DNA of 64,000 nucleotides from Torymus aiolomorphi (Eukaryota; Arthropoda; Insecta; Hymenoptera; Torymidae): the NCBI GenBank assembly GCA_036365515.1, contig CM070876.1, forward strand, positions 93,121,800-93,185,799. The letters run 5' to 3'. Position numbers and translations under genes: made by a program. This document shows positions 56,101 to 64,000 of this stretch, piece by piece. Position 1 is the stretch's first letter; the number at the start of each line of letters is the position of its first letter. The notes below the pieces were generated by a model. That model did no database searches. It worked only from the letters and a program-made list of their open reading frames with translations, and had not been told where the DNA came from.

Positions 56101-59100
56101 CTTCAAATACGCTGTATTATCAACTTTTTGGGCCCGTTTGGAAATGTTCCGGGGAGTTTATTTTCTTCTTAATTTTTTTACATGTAGCTTGTGTTGCTAG
56201 AAAGTAATTTCCACGATAAAAAGTTTGGAAATGCCTAAAGCCGCTGAGGGAGAATTTTTTTTTCTTACAAACACGCTGTTTGTCACCTCTTTGGGCCCGT
56301 TTGGAAATGTTCCGGAGAGTTTATTTTCTTCTTAATTTTTTTACATGTAGCTTGTGCTGCTAGAAAGTAATGTTCGCGATAAAAAGTTAGGAAATGCCCA
56401 AAGCCGCCGAGTGAGAATTTTTTTTCCTGCAAATACGCTGTATTATCAACTTTTTGGGCCCGTTTGGACATGTTCCGGGGAGTTTATTTTCTTCTTAATT
56501 TTTTTACATGTAGCTTGTGTTGCTAGAAAGTAATTTCCACGATAAAAAGTTTGGAAATGCCTGAAGCCGCTGAGGGAGAATTTTTTTTTCTTACAAACAC
56601 GCTGTTTCTCACCTCTTTGGGCCCGTTTGGAAATGTTCCGGGGAGTTTATTTTCTTCTTAATTTTTTTACATGTAGCTTGTGCTGCTAGAAAGTAATGTT
56701 CGCGATAAAAAGTTTGGAAATGCCCAAAGCCGCCGAGTGTGAATTTTTTTTCCTGCAAATACGCTGTATTATCAACTTTTTGGGCCCGTTTGGAAATGTT
56801 CCGGGGAGTTTATTTTCTTCTTAATTTTTTTACATGTAGCTTGTGTTGCTAGAAAGTAATTTCCACGATAGAAAGTTTGGAAATGCCTAAAGCCGCTGAG
56901 GGAGAATTTTTTTTTCTTAAAAACACGCTGTTTGTCACCTCTTTGGGCCCGTTTGGAAATGTTCTGGGGAGTTTATTTTCTTCTTAACTTTTTTACATGT
57001 AGCTTGTGCTGCTAGAAAGTAATGTTCGCTATAAAAAGTTTGGAAATGCCCAAAGCCGCTGAGGGAGAATTTTTTTTTCTTACAAAGACGCTGTTTGTCA
57101 CCTTTTTGGGCCCGTTTGGAAATGTTCCGGGGAGTTTCTTTTCTTCTTAATTTTTTTACATGTAGCTTGTGTCGCTAGAAAGTAATTTCCACGATAAAAA
57201 GTTTGGAAATGCCTAAAGCCGCTGAGGGAGAATTTTTTTTTCTTACAAACACGCTGTTTGTCACCTTTTTGGGCCCGTTTGGAAATGTTCCGGGGAATTT
57301 ATTTTCTTCTTAATTTTTTTACATGTAGCTTGTGCTGTTAGAAAGTAATGTTCGCGATAAAAAGTTTGGAAATGCCCAAAGCCGCCGAGTGAGAAATTTT
57401 TTTTCCTTCAAATACGCTGTATTATCAACTTTTTGGGCCCGTTTGGAAATGTTCCGGGGAGTTTATTTTCTTCTTAATTTTTTTACATGTAGCTTGTGTT
57501 GCTAGAAAGTAATTTCCACGATAAAAAGTTTGGAAATGCCTAAAGCCGCTGAGGGAGAATTTTTTTTTCTTACAAACACGCTGTTTGTCACCTCTTTGGG
57601 CCCGTTTGGAAATGTTCCGGGGAGTTTATTTTCTTCTTAATTTTTTTACATGTAGCTTCTGCTGCTAGAAAGTAATGTTCGCGATAAAAAGTTTGGAAAT
57701 GCCCAAAGCCGCCGAGTGAGAATTTTTTTTCCTGCAAATACGCTGTATTATCAACTTTTTGGGCCCGTTTGGAAATGTTCCGGAGAGTTTATTTTCTTCT
57801 TAATTTTTTTACATGTAGCTTGTGTTGCTAGAAAGTAATTTCCACGATAAAAAGTTTGGAAATGCCCAAAGCCGCTGAGGGAGAATTTTTTTTTCTTACA
57901 AACACGCTGTTTGTCACCTTTTTGGGCCCGTTTGGAAATGTTCCGGGGAGTTTATTTTTTTCTTAATTTTTTTACATGTAGCTTGTGCTGCTAGAAAGTA
58001 ATGTTCGCGATAAAAAGTTTGGAAATGCCCAAAGCCGCCGAGTGAGAATTTTTTTTCCTGCAAATACGCTGTATTATCAACTTTTTGGGCCCGTTTGGAA
58101 ATGTTCCGGGGAGTTTATTTTCTTCTTAATTTTTCTACATGTAGCTTGTGTTCCTAGAAAGTAATTTCCACGATAAAAAGTTTGGAAATACCCAAAGCCG
58201 CTGAGGGAGAATTTTTTTTTCTTACAAACACGCTGTTTGTCACCTTTTTGGGCCCGTTTGGAAATGTTCCGGGGAGTTTATTTTCTTCTTAATTTTTTTA
58301 CATGTAGCTTGTGCTGCTAGAAAGTAATGTTCGCGATAAAAAGTTTGGAAATGCCCAAAGCCGCCGAGTGAGAATTTTTTTTCCTGCAAATACGCTGTAT
58401 TATCAACTTTTTGGGCCCGTTTGGAAATGTTCCGGAGAGTTTATTTTCTTCTTAATTTTTTTACATGTAGCTTGTGCTGCTAGAAAGTAATGTTCGCGAT
58501 AAAAAGTTTGGAAATGCCCAAAGCCGCCGAGTGAGAATTTTTTTCCTGCAAATACGCTGTATTATCAACTTTTTGGGCCCGTTTGGAAATGTTCCGGGGA
58601 GTTTATTTTCTTCTTAATTTTTTTACATGTAGCTTGTGTTGCTAGAAAGTAATTTCCACGATAAAAAGTTTGGAAATGCCCAAAGCCGCTGAGGGAGAAT
58701 TTTTTTTTCTTACAAACACGCTGTTTGTCACCTTTTTGGGCCCGTTTGGAAATGTTCCGGGGAATTTATTTCCTTCTTAATTTTTTTACATGTAACTTGT
58801 GCTGCTAGAAAGTAATGTTCGCGATAAAAAGTTTGGAAATGCCCAAAGCCGCCGAGTGAGAATTTTTTTTCCTGCAAATACGCTGTATTATCAACTTTTT
58901 GGGCCCGTTTGGAAATGTTCCGGGGAGTTTATTTTCTTCTTAATTTTTCTACGTGTAGCTTGTGTTCCTAGAAAGTAATTTCCACGATAAAAAGTTTGGA
59001 AATGCCCAAAGCCGCTGAGGGAGAATTTTTTTTTCTTACAAACACGCTGTTTGTCACCTTTTTGGGCTCGTTTGGAAATGTTCCGGGGAGTTTATTTTCT

Positions 59101-59190
59101 TCTTAATTTTTTTACATGTAGCTTGTGTTCCTAGAAAGTAATTTCTACAATAAAAAGTTTGGAAAATCTCAAAGCCGCCGAGGGAGAATT
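53126..59190 (-). repeat. Right-arm array, about 37 units of about 163 bp
   Basis: Reverse orientation relative to the left arm, with the same two alternating types (CACGCTGTTTGTCACC and TACGCTGTATTATCAACT). Some neighbouring blocks of about 800 bp look almost identical (for example around 55080-55440 and 56990-57410), suggesting recent unequal exchange. Confidence 0.93.
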
Positions 59191-59550
59191 TTTTTTTATT
59201 GCATTTTTACATCTACCCTGTATAATCACCCGTTTGGGGTGGTTTTGGGGGTGGGGATAATTTGATATCGGTTTATATCAATTATTTTTGATGAATTCTT
59301 GTGTTATTTACAATATCTGGTGTCATTCTCCCTGAGAAATTTGATTTTAGAAAAATGGAATTTTCGTTCTCTTAGGTTGTCTTACGAATTCCGTGTTAGG
59401 GGTGGGGGGTAGTTTGGAATTGATTTATTTTGATCAATTTTCATGTATTCTTCCATTATTTGCAGTATATTATGCTATTCATGTGGAAAAAAGGTGTTTT
59501 TCGAAAATCGAATTTTCGTTGGATCGCAACGTTGCAAACTTCAAACCCAT

Positions 59551-60935
59551 GGAAAGGTTCCGGATGGATTTTGATATCGGCAATCTTTTTATAACTATTT
59601 GGTAAGCTCTCAAAGAAATTCTCACGATTAAATCTTTGTTAAATTCATAAACTGTCGCGATAGAATTTTTCAAACTTATGATTCACGTATTTTTCACCGA
59701 TTTGCCCCATTCGCACCCCCTGAAGGAAAGGTTCCGGATGGATTTTGATATCGGCAATTTTTTATATGTTTTTGGGAAGCTTCCGAACTCATTTCCATGA
59801 CAAAATTTTTATTAAATTTATAAACTCTCGAGATAGAATTTTTCAAAAATATGTTTCACGTATTTTTCACCGATTTGCCTCATTCGCACCACCAGAAGGA
59901 AAGCTACCGGATGAATTTCGATACCGGCAATTTTTTTATAAGTATTTAAGAAGCTCCGGAACTTATTTCCGCGATAAAATTTTACTTAAATTCATAAACT
60001 GTCGAGATAGAATTTTTCAAACGTATGTTTCAGGTATTTTTCACCGATTTGATCCATTCGCACCCCTGAAGGAAAGGTTCCGGATGGATTTTAATATCGG
60101 CAATTTTTTATATGTTTTTGGAAAGCTTCCGAACTCAGTTCCATGACAAAATTTTTATTAAATTTATAAACTCTCGAGATAGTATTTTTCAAAAGTATGT
60201 TTCACGTATTTTTCACCGATTTTCCCCATTCGCACCACCAGAAGGAAAGCTTCCGGATGGATCTCAATACCGGCAATTTTTTTATAACTATTTTTTAAGC
60301 TCTCAAAGAAATTTCCGCGATAAAATTTTTATTAAATTCATAAACTGTCGAGATAGAATTTTTCAAACGTATGTTTCAGGTATTTTTCACTGATTTGATC
60401 CATTCGCACCCATGAAGGAAAGGAAACTGTCAGGATAGAATTTTTCAAACGTATTTTTCACGTGTTTTTCACCGATTTGCCCCATTCGTACACCCTGAAG
60501 GAAAGGTTCCGGATGGATTTTAATATCGGCAATTTTTTATATGTTTTTGGAAAGCTTCCGAACTCAGTTCCATGACAAAATTTTTATTAAATTTATAATC
60601 TCTCGAGATAGTATTTTTCAAAAGTATGTTTCACGTATTTTTCACCGATTTTCTCCATTCGCACCACCAGAAGGAAAGCTTCCGGATGGATCTCGATACC
60701 GGCAATTTTTTTATAACTATTTGGTAAGCTCTCAAAGAAATTCCCGCGATAAAATTTTTATTAAATTCATAAACTGTCGAGATAGAATTTTTCAAAGGTA
60801 TGTTTCACGTCTTTTTCACCGATTTGCCCGATTCGCACCCCCTGAAGGAAAGGTTCCGGAAGGATTTTCATATTGGCAATTTTTTTATAAGTATTTGGTA
60901 AGCTCTCAAAAAAATTCCCGCGATAAAATTTTTAA
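59551..60935 (+). repeat. 173-bp satellite, right portion (about 8 units)
   Basis: The block before CCGGATGGAT recurs at 59557, 59731, 59903, 60077, 60249, 60506, 60679 and 60852 (172-174 bp; one partial unit near 60420-60500). Two variants alternate: CTGAAGGAAAGGTTCCGG and CAGAAGGAAAGCTTCCGG. Frames spanning units are artefacts. Confidence 0.92.
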
Positions 60936-61604
60936 TTGTAATACGATAATGTATAGTGCCCTACGACTTTTCGAGACAATTATAACTAGATCAGTATTAT
61001 TAGATCGGTAACATTAAAATCTTATAATAACGATAACCTAAAACTTTTAACCGATTAGATTAAAACCATTTCAAAATAAAAATAAAATAACTCCACACAA
61101 GGGCCCCCAATTTGGAAGATTTTTGTTTGTACTTACAACAAAGTAAATGTAAATTAGAAGAAAAGTAGAGAAAATTTTCATAACAGTTTTCATAACCTCA
61201 AAATCCTACAAGAGACATCGGTATTTTTCTAATTCTTGTAGAAAACCCTATTTAAGTTGTCGAAAAATGATTCTTTTTTGTAAAAATGTTGACTTCTGAG
61301 TTCGTCCATCTATAATATATAATCCCAGACGTGTGATAAACCATAACCTTATAACAACTCCAAGTTGAAAACTTCCCCGGAATGACGGGTTAAGGTGGTT
61401 CTTTCATGACTTCCCTAGTCAAAGCAATGCTAAATAAAGAGGGTACCTAAAATTACGAAAACCATAGTTGAAATGTGATTTATTTTTTTAAAATGATAGA
61501 AATAGTCAATGTATTATAAATAAAGTATATTTTACATGACTAAGATATCTTTTTTAACAAAATGTCGATATCTTAGAAACAGCACAAACAATTATTGATA
61601 AAAC
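60936..61604. other. AT-rich, no gene seen
   Basis: It lies between the satellite and the segmental duplication. No recognisable repeat or coding frame. Confidence 0.5.
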
Positions 61605-62329
61605 AGCGGGAAATTTTACGTCCAAAACGGTTCTTTAAATATTTTTTTGTCACCTCCATAAGGTTATATCAAGGTCAAATGCATAAAAAGTGGTAAAAAC
61701 GCGAAATTTCATAGTTGTCTCAGGCAGAACAAGCCTTGACAAACCCAACCAATCAAAGAATGCCTTCTTTGTAGATACAGCTCAGCATGCCGCCTAACTG
61801 CTGCAAGATAATTGCCATTATATTGCTCTAAAACCTTTATCATGTCATCTATTTAATCAACTGGATAATTCACAGATATAATAAAAAAGGGATCTGTACT
61901 CAACACAAGACCCATCAACTCTTATGAATTTTGATGTGCTAAAACCGAATCTGGGGCCAGAATTATGCCATCACCTTCCATTTTTTATTAAAACTCAAGA
62001 AATCACCCTCCCACTTACGAAAATACATGATTTTATGGGAATAAGCGTTACGTAAAAAAATATAAAGTAAAAAATGTTTATCTTTATCACAAGAATAACG
62101 ATGTCAAAAGTTTAAAATCTAATAATTGATAACAAGATTAACTAAGTAAGAGGTTAAAATACAAGTGTTAACCATTACATTGTTGAAAATAAGCAAGAAT
62201 TGAATTTTCAACAATTTGTATTGAATTTGTAACTTAAGTTAAATTTCCAAGACACGAAGGTTTATTTGCTCTCAATATTTTAAAAATTAAATCTTTTTCA
62301 ATTGTCTCGTCTATAAGTAAAGTTACATC

Positions 62330-62787
62330 ATGGCTGATTCTCCAGCTGATTAAATAGTTGAAATGATAATGGTTTTATGGCAATGTAATGGTAATTATCG
62401 TGCAGCAGCTAGGCGGTATGCTGAGTTCTATCCACAAAGGAGACATCCTACTGATTTGGCAGTCAGAACTTTAACTCAAAGAGCTCACGGTGGCCACGTT
62501 ATTCGTCAGCGCAGGCACCACGAATACGATGAAAACGATGCTCGTGTCGTGACTACTTTACTTTAGCAATTATTCATCTCGACCCGCATATTAGCACACG
62601 CCAAATTGAAAGAGAAATTGGTATTTTCCGTCCGACGGTTTTAAGGATTCTGAGAATTATTGACTATCATGCCTACCATATAACTTTAGTTCAGGAACTA
62701 AGGCAGAACCATATTCAATTGCGCACTGAATTTTGTCACTGGGCTTCAAGAATGATAGAAAATGATCCAGACTTTTTCAAACGTTAA
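62330..62787 (+). pseudogene. Second copy of the truncated DUF4817 transposase
   Basis: Identical to 40802-41259 apart from one base (G to T near 62553), including the early stop after six codons and the frameshift near 62564. Since both copies share every defect, the gene was already dead before duplication. Confidence 0.88.
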
Positions 62788-63100
62788 ACAAGCACCCCAG
62801 TGAGAGGCAAGGGGACTCACGTTAAACAAGCACCCCAGTGAGAGGCAAGGGGACTCACGTTAAACAAGCACCCAAGTGAGAGGCAAGGGGACTCACGTTA
62901 AACAAGCACCCCAGTGAGAGGCAAGGGGACTCACGTAAACAAGCACCCCAGTGACAGGCAAGAGGACTCACGTTAAAAAAGCATCCCAGTGAGAGGCAAA
63001 GGGACTCACGTTAAGAAAGCACCCCAGTGAGAGGCAAGGGGACTCACGTTAAACAAGCACCCCAGTGAGAGGCAAAGGGACTCACGTAAACAAGCACCCC
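62783..63100 (+). repeat. 38-bp minisatellite, second copy
   Basis: Copy-for-copy match to 41255-41572, including the variant units 5 to 7. Confidence 0.95.
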
Positions 63101-64000
63101 AAAGGAAATAGGCCTTACTACGTCCGCGTCGTTGTTTCTGGGCAACGCTAAAAGTAAGGACCCAGTATTATCAAAAAGAGCTTAAAGCCAATAGAGCAAT
63201 GTTGCTGGAACTTCTGTAGATAAGTGACCGCGAAAACTCCCAGGATAGTATTTTTAGCGATTTTCATGGAAATTGGAAAATTGACCCCACTTAAAGCGAT
63301 TTGATCTCCATGTAGTACTCCGACGTCGCATCTGACTTCGAATTTATAATCAGCGACCCCCTAAAGCTCTCAGAATGTATTCTTAGTGATTTTCATAGTG
63401 ATTCAAAATGACCTCATTTGGGATATTTCAGCCTCCATACGGTACCATCGCATCGCACCCCACAGAAACCTAACACCATATTCACAATTGGCGACCACAA
63501 AAATTTCTTAATTGGTTGAGTTTATCAAGGCTTGTTCTGCTTGAGACAACTATGAAATTTTGCGTTCTGACCAATTTTTAAGCATTTGACCTTGATTTAA
63601 CCTAGTGGAGGTCACAAAAAAATGTTTAAAGAACGGTTTTGGACGTAAAATTTTCCGCTCTATCCGATTCCGACGTCAGAAATAGGGGTTCTAATTTGAA
63701 AAAATGATCTTAACCTTGAAATGACCTTGAAAAATGATCTCAAGGTCAAATTGAAGGTGACCAAAAGTTGACCCCCATCGTCACGAACAATTTTCATCTG
63801 AACCATTTTTCTGTATCTGGCCTGCATTCGGAGATATTTGGCTGCATAGATTAAAATGAGACACCGTGTATATATAGAATGTTTCAGGTGAAGTGAACAT
63901 GTCAAAATTTTAAAATCGCTCAGAACTAGTTTAATTTGAGTTTTTTATGAAAAAAACATGTTCCTCAAATTTTAGGTCGATATTTGCATAAACAAAAAAT

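Larger units (their letters stand above)
49506..59550. mobile_element. 10-kb Galileo/FB-like foldback transposon with 8-bp TSD
   Basis: The termini ATGGGTTTGAAGTTTGCAAC (49506) and its exact complement (ending 59550) are flanked by the 8-bp direct repeat GGAAAGGT (49498-49505, 59551-59558). Both lie within a 173-bp satellite. About 350 bp of unique arm sequence (49506-49860 and 59190-59550) is followed inward by tandem arrays of about 163-bp units: about 13 in the left arm, about 37 in the right. A middle block (52030-53125) has about six related 153-157-bp units and a small unique segment. No transposase is present. Long TIRs made of tandem repeats plus an 8-bp duplication resemble Foldback and Galileo elements (P superfamily). 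Confidence 0.9.
61605..63999 (+). repeat. Segmental duplication of 40076-42470
   Basis: Collinear and near-identical to 40076-42470. The differences noticed are one A-run length change near 62070, one G-to-T near 62553, and one A-run change near 63620. It starts inside the left TIR of the DUF4817 element, so the outer 210 bp of that TIR are absent. It extends past the element's right end into flanking DNA, to within one base of the window end. It is therefore a duplication of genomic DNA, not a second transposition. Confidence 0.95.

Noticed and set aside
59745..61011. Frames with FRTxFHDKIFIKFINSRDRIF repeats
   Set aside because: They follow the 173-bp satellite period, which is not a multiple of three; extended frames exist only by chance.

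Overview
The window is eukaryotic and almost certainly from an arthropod, most likely an insect; I cannot fix the species. The evidence is an AT-rich background, mariner, Helitron, R1/Jockey-type non-LTR and piggyBac-like remains, long foldback elements, microsatellites, one large spliced coding exon, and no operons. Almost everything is mobile or repetitive DNA, much of it nested. Only one stretch (18240-19591, minus strand) looks like a host gene: a single 1.35-kb internal exon for a serine/arginine-rich protein.

Layout. 1-11 kb: a decayed Helitron on the minus strand (HUH Rep plus PIF1-type helicase) contains a perfect 169-bp-arm palindrome (1585-1935). Its N-terminal coding part is split by a 6-kb TTAA-flanked element (4715-10743). 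Inside that element lies a head-to-head inverted array of a 353-bp satellite (6118-10084). Each satellite unit carries a type III hammerhead self-cleaving ribozyme: 11 copies, 9 with an intact core. The array is bounded by a 14-bp direct repeat, and an uninterrupted relative of the target lies at about 24065-24330. 11-18 kb: a broken arthropod multicopy gene, a 105-bp tandem repeat, a foldback element with a 38-41-bp minisatellite, a TTAA MITE and other inverted repeats. 18-24 kb: the SR-rich exon, then a nearly complete DNA transposon (20016-23418) with about 370-bp TIRs, a 4-bp TSD and a DDE-type transposase broken by one nonsense codon and a MITE. 24-31 kb: a Gypsy-type fragment, a broken multi-zinc-knuckle gene and AT-rich repeats with hairpins.

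31-40 kb: a Jockey-like 3' fragment followed head-to-tail by two R1-like non-LTR elements, each unit ending in a (CATA)n run, which suggests insertion into that microsatellite. 40-49 kb: a DUF4817-type transposon whose catalytic part is replaced by a 38-bp minisatellite, a piggyBac relic, a TA-rich foldback built on TTCCGGGACG motifs, and a full-length dead mariner with TA TSDs.

49-61 kb: a 10,045-bp foldback transposon (49506-59550) with an 8-bp TSD, inserted in a 173-bp satellite. Its arms are tandem arrays of about 163-bp units alternating in two types, resembling Galileo/FB elements of flies. 61.6 kb to the end: a near-identical direct copy of 40076-42470, so the interval between is flanked by 2.4-kb direct repeats.

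The strongest candidates for something new are the inverted hammerhead-ribozyme array, with its unusual 10-nt loop-loop complementarity and insertion footprint, and the giant Galileo-like foldback element.
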